A stretch of 61,986 nt of DNA from Bacteroidales bacterium (GCA_024398105.1 JAKSJP010000003.1:83780-145765); one strand, 5' to 3'. Positions 29,142 through 39,000 are shown, counted from the first letter of the stretch. Notes: generated from the sequence alone by a model not told the origin. A program made the numbers and translations.

Positions 29142-29720
29142 CTACTCCGAAGACTCCTCGTTGACGGCCTTGTTGTAGCACTGGCGGCAGAGGGGCTCGT
29201 AGACGTCCTTCTCACCGAGGACGACGAGCTTCTTGCTGGCAGAGAGTCGATGGGAGTGATTGGCGAGACCGCCGCACTTCACGCAGATTGCATGGACCTT
29301 CTGGACATCCTCTGCAATTGCCATGAGACCGGGCATAGGGCCGAAAGGCTTGCCGAGGTAGTCGGTGTCAAGGCCGGCGACGATGACCCTGACTCCCCTG
29401 TTGGCGAGTTCCTGGCAGACCTCGACAAGGCTTAGGTCGAAGAACTGGGCCTCATCGATGCCGACGACCTGGACGTCAGCAGGGATCTGGAGCATCCTGG
29501 CAGGTGTCTTGATCGGGGTACATGCGACACTGTGGGAATCGTGTGACACAACGTCCATCTCCGAATATCTTTTATCTACTGTAGGCTTGAAGGTTGCGAC
29601 CTTGAGGTTGGCGAACTGAGCTCTCTTGATCCTTCTGATGAGTTCCTCCGTCTTTCCTGAGAACATCGAGCCGCAGATAACTTCTATACAGCCTGATTTT
29701 TTTGCGTTTTCTAAGAACAT
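29142..29720 (-). CDS. tdk: Thymidine kinase
   Basis: 192 residues, type II thymidine kinase. It phosphorylates thymidine for salvage. The P-loop is [15 protein letters not shown], followed by the DEAQFF motif and the lid region. Zn-binding cysteines are CVKCGG and a later CRQC pair ([11 protein letters not shown]). The start [11 protein letters not shown] has a 38-nt leader to the promoter box at 29759-29766. Confidence 0.95.
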   Translation of the reverse strand: MFLENAKKSGCIEVICGSMFSGKTEELIRRIKRAQFANLKVATFKPTVDKRYSEMDVVSHDSHSVACTPIKTPARMLQIPADVQVVGIDEAQFFDLSLVEVCQELANRGVRVIVAGLDTDYLGKPFGPMPGLMAIAEDVQKVHAICVKCGGLANHSHRLSASKKLVVLGEKDVYEPLCRQCYNKAVNEESSE

Positions 29721-29725
29721 TTCCG

Positions 29726-29733
29726 TATTTTTG
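29726..29733 (+). promoter_or_regulatory. -7 box of the acidic-protein/rsmI operon
   Basis: TATTTTTG, 57 nt before the ATG at 29791. The tdk box lies downstream of it on the other strand, so the two transcripts would overlap at their 5' ends. Confidence 0.4.
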
Positions 29734-29758
29734 TGATTATCTATTCAATGCTATATAG

Positions 29759-29766
29759 CAAAGATA
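29759..29766 (-). promoter_or_regulatory. -7 box of tdk
   Basis: Minus-strand TATCTTTG, an exact match to TAnnTTTG. Confidence 0.55.
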
Positions 29767-29790
29767 GACAAAAGAAACCTTCTGAAAAAT

Positions 29791-30627
<837 letters not shown>

Positions 30628-31398
30628 ATGGCAGGCAAGCTCTACATAATCCCGACGCCGGTGGGCAACCTTGAGGACATGACCTTCAGGGCTGTCCGCA
30701 TGCTCAAGGAAGCCGACCTGATCCTCGCTGAGGACACCAGGACAAGCTCCGTCCTGCTCAAGCATTTCGAGATAACGGGACGACTCCAGTCCCACCACAA
30801 ATTCAACGAGCACCAGACCGCAGGAATGATCAAGGACAGGATTCTTGCAGGTCTCAACGTCGCTCTCATCAGCGACGCAGGCACGCCGGGCATATCAGAC
30901 CCAGGCTTCCTCCTCGCAAGGACCTGTGCCGCCGAAGGAATTGAAATACAGACACTTCCCGGACCTACAGCATGTATTCCGGCAATCGTCTCATCAGGAC
31001 TTCCTTGCGACAGGTTCTGTTTCGAGGGATTCCTTCCTGTCAAGAAAGGCCGCCAGACGCTGCTCAAGGAACTGGCCGTCGAGCCACGTACCATGGTCTT
31101 CTACGAGTCGCCTTACCGACTTGTGAAGACGCTCGAGCAGTTCGCGGAATTCTTCGGACCGGACAGGGAATGTTCGGTCGCCAGAGAGATCTCCAAGGTG
31201 CATGAGGAACACCGCAGGGGGCCTCTTTCTGAGGTAATAGAGTGGTTCAAGGACCATGAGCCTAAGGGCGAGATCGTCATCGTCGTCGCAGGCGCACCTC
31301 AGGTCAAACGTTCAGCGGAAGAAAAGGACCCTTCCGAAAAGAGGTCCAGACGTCACAGAGAGGCAGAGGAGAGAGACATGATGGAGAATGACGAATAG
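30628..31398 (+). CDS. rsmI: 16S rRNA (cytidine1402-2'-O)-methyltransferase
   Basis: 256 residues. It is a tetrapyrrole-methylase-fold enzyme that 2'-O-methylates C1402 in the ribosomal decoding centre. Signatures are LYIIPTPVGNLEDMTFRA, LILAEDTRTSS, ISDAGTPGISDPG and LPGPTACIPAIVSSGL, then FEGFLPVKKGRQ. It begins directly after the previous stop (TAG-ATG) and its 3' end overlaps the next gene by 11 bp. The last 30 residues are charged and probably disordered. Confidence 0.95.
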   Translation: MAGKLYIIPTPVGNLEDMTFRAVRMLKEADLILAEDTRTSSVLLKHFEITGRLQSHHKFNEHQTAGMIKDRILAGLNVALISDAGTPGISDPGFLLARTCAAEGIEIQTLPGPTACIPAIVSSGLPCDRFCFEGFLPVKKGRQTLLKELAVEPRTMVFYESPYRLVKTLEQFAEFFGPDRECSVAREISKVHEEHRRGPLSEVIEWFKDHEPKGEIVIVVAGAPQVKRSAEEKDPSEKRSRRHREAEERDMMENDE

Positions 31399-32398
31399 CC
31401 CCGACCACGATCGGAAACACCAGACAAGCACATCTTTCACAGTCGGCGCGATTGCCCTCATCTTCCTGGCAATCGGTTATCAGACAGCACTTTTCATCCA
31501 CAAGGCCGCAGTCGCTACGGTCGTGGCCAACCATGACCGTCCTGACACCGTCTACGTCTTCGGCAGCCCACCGGACGACTGGTCATATGACCATGGTACC
31601 ATGGGCACCGACGGTGCTCAAGGGCACGACGGCAGCGGCAGCAACGACGGTCGGGCAAGGTACCATGGTACCGGAAACAGCCGTCAGTACCAGAATGGAC
31701 GGCAAAGCCAGGGCGACAGGCAGTACCGTACGGTAAGGCGTAGCGCCGAGCATTCAGACGCCGCCCGGAAAGTCGTCCAGGAATACGGGCGACGCAGCTA
31801 CGAGTCCTTTCCCTTCGACCCGAACACAGTCAGCATCGACGATCTGATGCGCCTGGGATTCAGCCAGAAGCAGGCCCGGTCAATCGACAACTACCGTCAG
31901 TCAGGCGGACGTTTCCGGCGGAAGGAAGACTTCGCAAAGTCCTATGTAGTAGCCGATTCCGTCTACAGAAGGCTGGAGCAGTTCATCCAGATTCCAAAGC
32001 TCGACATCAACAAGGCGGACTCCACCGCCTTCGACACACTGCCGGGGATCGGGGCATACTACGCATCCAGGATGGTCAGCTACCGCGAAAGGCTCGGAGG
32101 CTATTCCTTCCCCGAGCAGCTGATGGACATCCCCCGTTTCGACCAGGAGAAATATGACCAGCTGAAGGACCTGATCACAGTGGGTCCCGCGAAGCCATAC
32201 CCTCTCTGGACCATGCCGGAAGACAGTCTTGCCCGGCACCCCTACCTCGACAGGCATTCAGCCCACAGCATCGTCCTCTTCAGGGACAACAGCCCCCGTT
32301 CCGAGTGGACGGTGGAGGCCCTGGTGCGCGCCGGCATCCTCAGCGGCGAGAACGGCAGAAAGCTGCTCCGCTGCCGCATCGCCGCCCCTGCTGAATAG
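31388..32398 (+). CDS. Membrane-anchored helix-hairpin-helix (ComEA-like) protein
   Basis: 336 residues. A single N-terminal membrane helix (FTVGAIALIFLAIGYQTALFI) is followed by a ~100-residue low-complexity linker rich in G, D, S, R and Y. Then two HhH regions appear: FDPNTVSIDDLMRLGFSQKQ and LDINKADSTAFDTLPGIGAY (the classic DINxA...LPGIG pattern). Such proteins bind DNA non-specifically. In Bacteroidota they are common and may act in DNA uptake or repair at the membrane. It overlaps rsmI by 11 bp. The linker DNA contains two clustered CCATGGTACC-type palindromes. Its last codons lie in a 24-bp repeat shared with 34338-34361. Confidence 0.75.
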   Translation: MTNSPDHDRKHQTSTSFTVGAIALIFLAIGYQTALFIHKAAVATVVANHDRPDTVYVFGSPPDDWSYDHGTMGTDGAQGHDGSGSNDGRARYHGTGNSRQYQNGRQSQGDRQYRTVRRSAEHSDAARKVVQEYGRRSYESFPFDPNTVSIDDLMRLGFSQKQARSIDNYRQSGGRFRRKEDFAKSYVVADSVYRRLEQFIQIPKLDINKADSTAFDTLPGIGAYYASRMVSYRERLGGYSFPEQLMDIPRFDQEKYDQLKDLITVGPAKPYPLWTMPEDSLARHPYLDRHSAHSIVLFRDNSPRSEWTVEALVRAGILSGENGRKLLRCRIAAPAE

Positions 32399-32409
32399 GC
32401 GGACAGGGC
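32386..32409 (+). repeat. 24-bp direct repeat, left copy
   Basis: Identical to 34338-34361. It begins CCCTGCTGAATAGG, includes the stop codon of the HhH gene, and ends ACAGGGC. The ends (CCCTG / CAGGG) can pair into a small hairpin. The two copies lie outside the two REP clusters, bracketing the transposase locus. Confidence 0.9.
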
Positions 32410-32468
32410 CGAGAGAAGCGGGAAAGCCATGCCTCTGGCAAGCCAGGGACAGCGGGACGGAGCAGACC

Positions 32469-32643
32469 GACCTAGGTCATCAGAAATGGACAGACCGACC
32501 TAGGTCACCAGGGAAGGCAAAACCGACCTAGGTCAGACAAACAGCCCCCGACCTAGGTCACCCCGCTTTTCTTACTCCCTAATTTCCAATCACTTAGCAA
32601 ACAACACCGACCTAGGTCGCGGGGGAAACGTCCGACCTAGGTC
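32469..32643. repeat. REP cluster A: six GACCTAGGTC palindromes
   Basis: Perfect palindromes start at 32469, 32497, 32525, 32550, 32609 and 32634. Spacers are 18, 18, 15, 49 and 15 bp. Cluster B (34050-34224) has the same six units with identical spacing, and cluster C (46864-46982) has the last four with identical 15-49-15 spacing. The two inner pairs face opposite ways: the spacer after the third pairing unit is GCGGGGGAAACGTCC, while the first pair's spacer is C-rich in the same direction. The layout therefore resembles a BIME of two inverted REP units. The 305-bp gap between genes holds this cluster and little else. Confidence 0.92.
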
Positions 32644-32703
32644 ACAAACCAATCAATCATATTTTATCAACCTTATTTATTAACAATCAAAATCAGTTCT
32701 TTT

Positions 32704-33057
32704 ATGAAAAAGATCCTTGAAATCATCCAGTACGGAGAGCACGACATCCGCTTTAACACAGACATCGATGTGCTCAAAAGGCCTCAGGAAGTAGAGGCTA
32801 TCATTTCCAAGACCATGTTTGCAATGGCAACCAAACTTTGGGGAGGAAACGAACAATCTGTAATTGCCATGATCCGAGCGATGGCCATCGCCGACCTGGC
32901 AATCAGCACGAAACGGGATGCCATGATCAAAGAGCTGGACGAATCGTCAAAGGCCATGGGGAAAGCGTTCATGGAAACCATGAAGGCCCTGAATGGGAAA
33001 GGCGGCGTCTCGGTCCAGATGTTCGGCCCAGGCATTCCGCGTCCTAAAAAGAGCTAG
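32704..33057 (+). CDS. Small protein of unknown function co-encoded with the RAYT
   Basis: 117 residues, no signal peptide, helical. It opens MKKILEIIQYGEHDIRFNTD, has a middle block KLWGGNEQSVIAMIRAMAIAD, and closes with a Gly-rich basic tail GPGIPRPKKS. I do not recognise the family. The transposase starts 3 bp after its stop codon, so the two should be co-translated. Both sit inside the REP clusters. A role as partner or regulator of the transposase is an inference from position only. It could instead be an unrelated cellular gene carried along. Confidence 0.7.
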   Translation: MKKILEIIQYGEHDIRFNTDIDVLKRPQEVEAIISKTMFAMATKLWGGNEQSVIAMIRAMAIADLAISTKRDAMIKELDESSKAMGKAFMETMKALNGKGGVSVQMFGPGIPRPKKS

Positions 33058-33060
33058 CCG

Positions 33061-34023
33061 ATGCCTTTCATCCGACAACAGATGCGGACGCTGCCAGACG
33101 GGAGCGTCCGTCAAGTCTCCCCATACCATTTATGTTTCGAAGGTATGAGGAAGACACTTCTCTGCAAGGAGGACGAAGACTACGACTGTTTTGTCAAGTA
33201 CATATTCGTCTGCGCACTGAGATGCAATGTGATCGTGGTGTCATATGCAGTCGTCTCCAACCATGCACATATACTCGTCCTGTCACCGGACAAGGCCTCG
33301 TGTTACAGGCTTGGAGATGATCTCAAACGAATCTATGGGATGTATTTCACGCAGAACCACCATGAAGAAAGCCCTATGGCCGGCAACAAAGTCATCCCGT
33401 TCGAAATAAGATCGGACAGACATCTGCGTAACGCGATGGCTTACATACCAAGGAATGCGGAAGATAACGGCGGTCTTATAAGTGAATACCGATGGTCATC
33501 CTTCAATGCCTATTTCAGCCTATCAGAAGAATGCCGAGGACGGAGAGTCCGGACCCTGTCCACCCGCGAGACGAAACGGACATTCAGGACAAACCTGTCT
33601 CTGAAGAAAGTGCCATGGGAGATTGACGGGGCTGGAAGTCTGATTCCTGCGAGCGCCTGTGACCACAGGTACCTCGAAGACGCATTCCTCAACAACGAGG
33701 CATTCTTTCTCCGTCTCGTCGGCAGCGTGAACGTCAGCGAGATGCAGGAAATGCTTATCCTCGCGCCGAGAATGAAACTCAGGGACAGCGAATTCAGAAA
33801 AGAAGCGGAGAATCTCTGTCAGGAGTGGTTCCAGACAAGGCTTTCAGAAATCAGCCGTGACAAGAAGATCCGCCTCATCGTCCATCTGGACCGGACCAGA
33901 CATTGCAGCATCCCGCAGCTCGCAAGGGTCTTCGGCCTTGACCGGGAAGAACTCACCCAGTTACTGGACCATGGTACCAGAAGGACGGCCAGTGCCCAGA
34001 ATGACGGTATGGCGGGAGATTAG
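33061..34023 (+). CDS. REP-associated tyrosine transposase (RAYT, IS200/Y1 family)
   Basis: 320 residues. The Y1/HUH fold is shown by YHLCFEGMRKTLLCKEDEDY near the N-terminus, by the metal-binding HxH in VVSNHAHILVL, and by the likely catalytic Tyr in RNAMAYIPRNAEDNG followed by YRWSSFNAY. After about residue 200 comes an extra ~110-residue region ending in a helix-turn-helix-like segment (IPQLARVFGLDREELTQLL), a common extension in RAYTs. It should nick and join single-stranded DNA at the REP hairpins. The tight gap to the upstream ORF and the repeats on both sides support the RAYT assignment over a classic IS200. Confidence 0.85.
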   Translation: MPFIRQQMRTLPDGSVRQVSPYHLCFEGMRKTLLCKEDEDYDCFVKYIFVCALRCNVIVVSYAVVSNHAHILVLSPDKASCYRLGDDLKRIYGMYFTQNHHEESPMAGNKVIPFEIRSDRHLRNAMAYIPRNAEDNGGLISEYRWSSFNAYFSLSEECRGRRVRTLSTRETKRTFRTNLSLKKVPWEIDGAGSLIPASACDHRYLEDAFLNNEAFFLRLVGSVNVSEMQEMLILAPRMKLRDSEFRKEAENLCQEWFQTRLSEISRDKKIRLIVHLDRTRHCSIPQLARVFGLDREELTQLLDHGTRRTASAQNDGMAGD

Positions 34024-34049
34024 GCCGGGGTATGCAGAAATGCGTGGGC

Positions 34050-34224
34050 GACCTAGGTCACCAGAAATGGACAGACCGACCTAGGTCACCAGAAATGGAC
34101 AGACCGACCTAGGTCAGACAAACAGCCCCCGACCTAGGTCACCCTGCTTTTCTTACTCCCTAACTACCAATCACTTAGCAAACAACACCGACCTAGGTCG
34201 CGGGGAAAACGTCCGACCTAGGTC
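34050..34224. repeat. REP cluster B: six GACCTAGGTC palindromes
   Basis: Palindromes start at 34050, 34078, 34106, 34131, 34190 and 34215, with the same spacing as cluster A (18-18-15-49-15). The first two units are a nearly perfect 28-bp tandem repeat. The rest of the gap to the sigma factor gene (34225-34413) holds a pyrimidine-rich stretch and the right copy of the 24-bp repeat. Confidence 0.92.
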
Positions 34225-34337
34225 ACTTTCGTTTTCCTTTGTCCTTATCTTTTCCTCATTCTCTTTTCCCCTCTTCCTCCCCGCCATTTACATAGTCTCC
34301 AGCCATACAGCCGGGGCTGAGTACGGCCATCCCCAAG

Positions 34338-34361
34338 CCCTGCTGAATAGGCGGACAGGGC
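34338..34361 (+). repeat. 24-bp direct repeat, right copy
   Basis: Exact copy of 32386-32409. Here it is non-coding and is itself embedded between two AGTACGGCCAT phrases (34320-34330 and 34364-34374). Confidence 0.9.
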
Positions 34362-34413
34362 AAAGTACGGCCATTTTTCCGTTCATTTCTGATCATTTTT
34401 CATCATTGCTTAT

Positions 34414-34421
34414 TATCTTTG
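34414..34421 (+). promoter_or_regulatory. -7 box of the ECF sigma gene
   Basis: TATCTTTG matches TAnnTTTG. Transcription would begin near 34428, which rules out the ATG at 34406 and favours the GTG at 34472. Confidence 0.6.
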
Positions 34422-34471
34422 CCCCCGCAATCAGGTATCTGCCTTTTCAATCACTTAATCCCCATCGTCCT

Positions 34472-35005
34472 GTGATATCCACACCTGAATTTCTAGTACG
34501 CAACCTCCTTCTTGGAATCAAGGAAGGAGACGAAGCGGCGTTCGAGGTGTTCTACAGGATGGAACGAAACAATCTGGTGCATTTCGTTGCAAGTTACGTG
34601 AAGGACACACAGACGGCGGAGGACATCGCCCAGGAGACTCTTCTGAAGGTCTGGGAGAGCCGTGGGGCTCTTGACCCGGGGCGCAATCTCAGGGCATTCA
34701 CTTTCACGATCGCCAGGAACAGGACCCTGGATTACCTCAGGACATACAGACCTCACGCTTCCCTGGCAGAGTGTGAAGCCCTCTGCGATCCTGCTCTTGA
34801 CGGTCTGATCGAGACACTCGACCTTGAAAGGCTGGTCAAGAAGACTTTCCTGGCCCTTCCACCAAAGGTCAGGGACACTTTCCTCAGCAGTAGAAGAAAA
34901 GGTATGCGCAACAGGGACATCGCCCTTGAAGAGGGCATCACCGAAAAGGCCGTCGAACATCGCATCGGAACTGCCTTGAAAGCGTTCAGAAAGGTATTCC
35001 GCTGA
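34472..35005 (+). CDS. ECF sigma factor (FecI-like)
   Basis: 177 residues from an in-frame GTG at 34472. Region 2 has HFVASYVKDTQTAEDIAQET followed by LLKVWESR, and region 4 has LPPKVRDTFLSSRRKGMRNR then DIALEEGITEKAVEHRI. This is the small sigma that works with a FecR anti-sigma and a SusC-type receptor in Bacteroidota. The FecR gene is next on the same strand, and SusC/SusD follow. It probably activates the downstream transporter operon when the SusC plug/STN domain senses its substrate. Start choice is uncertain; no ATG lies between the promoter and region 2. Confidence 0.87.
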   Translation: MISTPEFLVRNLLLGIKEGDEAAFEVFYRMERNNLVHFVASYVKDTQTAEDIAQETLLKVWESRGALDPGRNLRAFTFTIARNRTLDYLRTYRPHASLAECEALCDPALDGLIETLDLERLVKKTFLALPPKVRDTFLSSRRKGMRNRDIALEEGITEKAVEHRIGTALKAFRKVFR

Positions 35006-35111
35006 CGCAGCCTGTCAGGCACCAGTCCTAGCGTCTGCCAAGTTCCAGCCCCAGCGCCTGCCATCCTTCCACCACCGTCCCCTCCTACCCGGAAAAATCA
35101 AAAAATCCATT

Positions 35112-35139
35112 AGGGGAAACGTCTGTTTTCTCGTATATG
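35112..35139 (+). promoter_or_regulatory. Possible ECF-sigma promoter ahead of FecR
   Basis: AGGGGAAAC, then a T-rich spacer, then CGTATATG, ending 6 nt before the FecR start. G-rich plus CGTA elements are typical of ECF promoters, and similar phrases often precede FecR genes in Bacteroidota. The spacing here (11 nt) is shorter than classical ECF promoters, so this is tentative. Confidence 0.3.
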
Positions 35140-35145
35140 TAATGT

Positions 35146-36018
35146 ATGCGAGAAGATTTCAACAGACAGATTTTTGAATCATTCCCTGATTCAGTATGGA
35201 CAGGCGACATGCCTGACCTTGGCAATTCCAGCACTAAAAGCACACGTATCATAAAGATAGCCAGACGTATATCATACGTCGCAGCGGGCTTATGCATCCC
35301 ATTTGCAGCCGCTACTATCCTGCTTGCCACCAGGAAGGCAGAGGCACCGTCGACTATCGAGACTGTCGCCCAGTCGGAGATAGTATATAAGGTGAACAAT
35401 GCCCTTCAAGGAAACATTGTCCTTCCGGACAGCACCGTCGTCACTCTGAACAGCGGCAGTACCTTGAGGCTGGCGCAGGACTTCGGGACCGGCACCAGGA
35501 CTGTCAATCTCGACGGTGAGGCCTATTTTGACGTCCATAAGGACAGGAAAGTGCCTTTCATCATCAACACTCCTCAGGGCGTCGAAGTCAAGGTGACGGG
35601 AACAAGGTTCAACATGTCATGTTACTCAGACAGCAAGGAGTTCGGTCTGACCCTGTTACAAGGATCAGTGGAGGTCACAACCCCGAAGAAGGAGCTCCTC
35701 CACATCGAGCCGTCTCAGCAGGTCGTGATCCGTGATGATTTCTTCAATGTCTCAAAGAAGGACGCCCCGGAGGAGTCTGTAGTATGGACGGAAGGCATCC
35801 TTCGCTTCGACCACACCTCGATGAGAGAGACATTCGCCCGCATCGAAAGGTGGTATGGTGTCGAGATCGTGGCGGAAGACGAGTCAGTCTACCGGGGATC
35901 ATTCTCGGCCGAGTTCCGGTCAGAGACCCTGAACGAAGTGCTTCAGCTGCTCTGTATAACTTCAAGGCTCAATTATTCGGTCTCTGACAAGACCATCACC
36001 TTGACACCCAAGAAATAA
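35146..36018 (+). CDS. FecR-like anti-sigma factor
   Basis: 290 residues. A short cytoplasmic N-terminus (about 1-40) should bind the sigma factor. One membrane helix (SYVAAGLCIPFAAATILLA) follows. The periplasmic FecR domain has LPDSTVVTLNSGSTLRLAQD, FDVHKDRKVPFIINTPQGVE and VTGTRFNMSCYSDSKEFGLT. A C-terminal DUF4974-like STN segment (ILRFDHTSMRETFARIERWY) ends the protein. It couples substrate binding by the SusC receptor to release of the ECF sigma. It starts 140 bp after the sigma gene and 39 bp before SusC. Confidence 0.92.
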   Translation: MREDFNRQIFESFPDSVWTGDMPDLGNSSTKSTRIIKIARRISYVAAGLCIPFAAATILLATRKAEAPSTIETVAQSEIVYKVNNALQGNIVLPDSTVVTLNSGSTLRLAQDFGTGTRTVNLDGEAYFDVHKDRKVPFIINTPQGVEVKVTGTRFNMSCYSDSKEFGLTLLQGSVEVTTPKKELLHIEPSQQVVIRDDFFNVSKKDAPEESVVWTEGILRFDHTSMRETFARIERWYGVEIVAEDESVYRGSFSAEFRSETLNEVLQLLCITSRLNYSVSDKTITLTPKK

Positions 36019-36057
36019 CCTTGACTTTCAAGAAATAACGGACTTAATATACAACAT

Positions 36058-39000
36058 ATGAGAAAATTCCTATTCTCCATGGTATTGATTCTTACCGTGA
36101 TGACTGGGGTCACGCGGGCGCAGGGAAGATATACCGTCATCGCTGAAAATCAGCCTCTTTCCACTGTATTGAAGCTGATTTCGGCACAGACCGAATACAG
36201 TTTCGTCTACAACAACGACCTGATCGACACTTCGGTCAAAATTTCAGTCGGGATAAGCAGCGACAACATCTCGGAAATCCTGGATGCCGTGGCAGACAAG
36301 ACCGGTCTGAAATATACCATCGTAGGCAAGCAGATTGCCATTTCCGTCCCTGACGTCATAAGCCAGGCCCAGAATCAGACTCACACACAGGCAGGTTCAA
36401 GAAAAGCCAGGAATGTCCATGGTACCGTGACGGACGAGACCGGCGATCCCCTTCCGGGGGCAGATGTCTACATTGCCGGGACGAAGACAGGTGCGTTCAC
36501 CGACCTCTACGGCCGTTACAGCATCGACGTACCTGATGACAAAGACATCAAGCTGACCTTCGAGTTCATCGGCATGAGGGCAGTCACAGAGACCATCGGC
36601 AACAGAAATGTCATCAACGTCGTCCTCACAGAGGATGCGAGGGCTCTCAGCCAGGTCGTCGTGACCGGTTACCAGACAATCTCCCGCGAGCGCTCGGCAG
36701 GATCTTTCGCCGCAGTCTCCGGTGAGGCCGTAAGGGACCAGGCCAACATCCATGGAAACATTCTCCGAAGCCTTGAAGGCTCGACCGCAGGTCTGAGCGT
36801 ATCAGAGACAGGAGACGGAGTAAAATATCTCATCAGAGGTGTCTCATCGATCAACTCGAAGACAGAGCCGCTGTTCATCGTGGATGGAGTTGCCATGACC
36901 AAGACACAGATGGACCAGATGGTCAACCCTAACGACGTGGAAAGCATCAACTTCCTGAAGGATGCCACTGCCGCTTCGATCTGGGGAGCACAGGCCGCGA
37001 ACGGCGTCATCGTCGTGACCACCAAGACCGGCAAGGCCAACAGCAAGCTAAGCGTAAACTACAACGGAAGCTTCACTTTCAAGGGTAAGCCTAGATGGTC
37101 ATACATGGACAGGATGAGCAGCGAAGAGTTCATCAAGACAGCCATTGAAGTATTTGACCCTCAGACATATAAATGGAACGACGTCCAGAACAACACCTAT
37201 GGCACCAGCAACGACTACAGAGTCATATACCCACACGAGAACGTGCTCTACCAGTACTACAACGGCACCATGAGCCTTGACGAGCGTGACGCGGTCCTGG
37301 ACAGGCTCTCGTCGACAGACGGACGCAAGGAATACGAGAAGTATTTCATGAGCAACGCCTACCTGATGAACCATTCGGTCTCATTCTCAGGAGGAAATGA
37401 CAAAAGCAGCTTCTATGCGTCCCTTGAGAGCCAGAAAGACAAAGGAACCGACATGGACAGTTCCGACGAGTACAAGCTCTTCTTCAGGGACATCCTGAAA
37501 CCCGTCCAGTGGCTCAGCCTTGATCTTTCAGCGAATGCTTTCTTCTCATACGAGAAGTCGCATTTCCAGTCCCATGGACTGACAGACCTCCCATATCTCT
37601 CGTACTACGGCGAGGACGGGAAGGAACTTTCGCTCACCGATTATGTAATGACAGACGCCTACAGGAGAGAGATCGAAGGCATCACAGGCATAGGACTGAG
37701 CTTCAACCCTGTCTCTGACTTCCTGGCATCCAGCGCAACGACCAGACAGCAGGGCGTCAATGCGAACGCAGGTCTCACTGTCAGGATCGCCAAGTGGCTC
37801 AGCTACGAAGGACGTTTCCAGTATTCGCTCACCAGCGGAAGCGGAGAAAGATTCATGCCAGCTGAGACTTTCGGAGTCAGGATAGAACGTGCGCAGGGAA
37901 CAGACATGGAGGGAACTCAGTACCTGCCATCTTCAGGAGGACATTTCACATCCGTCAATTCATCGATGCGTTCATACACCGTCCGCAACCAGATCAATGT
38001 CGACAAGTCATTCGGAGAATCCGGCAACCATAGATTCACCGGCGTGGCAGGTTTTGAGTTCAGCAGCCGCAAGAGCGGATCCAACCAGACCTTCCTCAGA
38101 GGATATGACATGCAGACGATGCAGCATATCAGATACGACAGTTTCAATCTCAACATGACAGGAGTCAAGAACCCTGCACTCCCGGCGTTCGCAGCATCTT
38201 CGACCAACACTTTCGAGCCGAATGACTTCGAACAGGGTGAGATGGAGTACCGATTCGTGTCAATGTACGCAAACGGAGCCTACACCCTCATGGACAAGTA
38301 TTCGTTCAACGCCAGCATCAGAGTCGACCAGTCCAACCTCTTCGGCAGCGACCCTAGCGTCCAGTTCAAGCCTATATGGTCTACCGGTGCGATCTGGAAC
38401 ATGGCAAAGGAAGACTTCATGAGCGGGACGGCAGGATGGCTCAACCGCCTCAACCTCAGAGCAAGCTTCGGCTATGCGGGCAACTCCCCTGACCCGGGCA
38501 AGGGTGGACCGTACGACATCCTGTCATCAGTATCGAACCCTAACTACAGCCGTTTCGGACTCGGCTACGTCGTAGTGACACCGGCAAACGACAAGCTTTC
38601 ATGGGAGAAGACCAGGACCATCAACCTCGGAATCGACTGGGCCGTGCTCAACAACAGGCTCAGCGGTGAGATCGATCTCTACGACAAGAAGACCACGAAC
38701 CTTCTTGGAAACGCGCCTGTGGACCCTACGACCGGATTCACCACCGTACTCTCGAACATCGGTACCATGAGCAACAAGGGCATCGAGTTCACAGTCCACA
38801 GCACCAACATCGAGGCCGGGATGTTCGCATGGTACACTGACCTCAACTTCACCTTCAACAAGAACATGCTTGTCGACATGTATGTGGAGCCACCTGGATC
38901 GCCATACAAGATGATCAGCTATGACTACTGGCAAGGCTATCCTTACGGAACCGTGTTCGCTTACAACTGGGCCGGACTGGACCCCGCCGACGGTATGCCT

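Larger units (their letters stand above)
32469..34224 (+). mobile_element. RAYT/REP locus (tyrosine transposase, partner ORF, flanking repeats)
   Basis: Two 175-bp repeat clusters in direct orientation frame a two-gene unit: a 117-residue protein and a REP-associated tyrosine transposase. This is the usual arrangement of RAYTs, which are domesticated relatives of IS200/IS605 transposases thought to spread the REP repeats that flank them. The clusters differ at about 11 of 175 positions. There is no passenger and no sign of recent insertion, apart from the outer 24-bp repeats. Confidence 0.75.

Noticed and set aside
35112-35124. GGGGAAACGTC shared by the putative ECF promoter and the REP spacer
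   Set aside because: An 11-base match between a 240-base repeat and a 62-kb window is expected by chance several times.
35006-35145. Possible tRNA or small RNA between the sigma and FecR genes
   Set aside because: Short CCAG/CGCCTGCC repeats are present, but no cloverleaf or conserved RNA fold could be traced.
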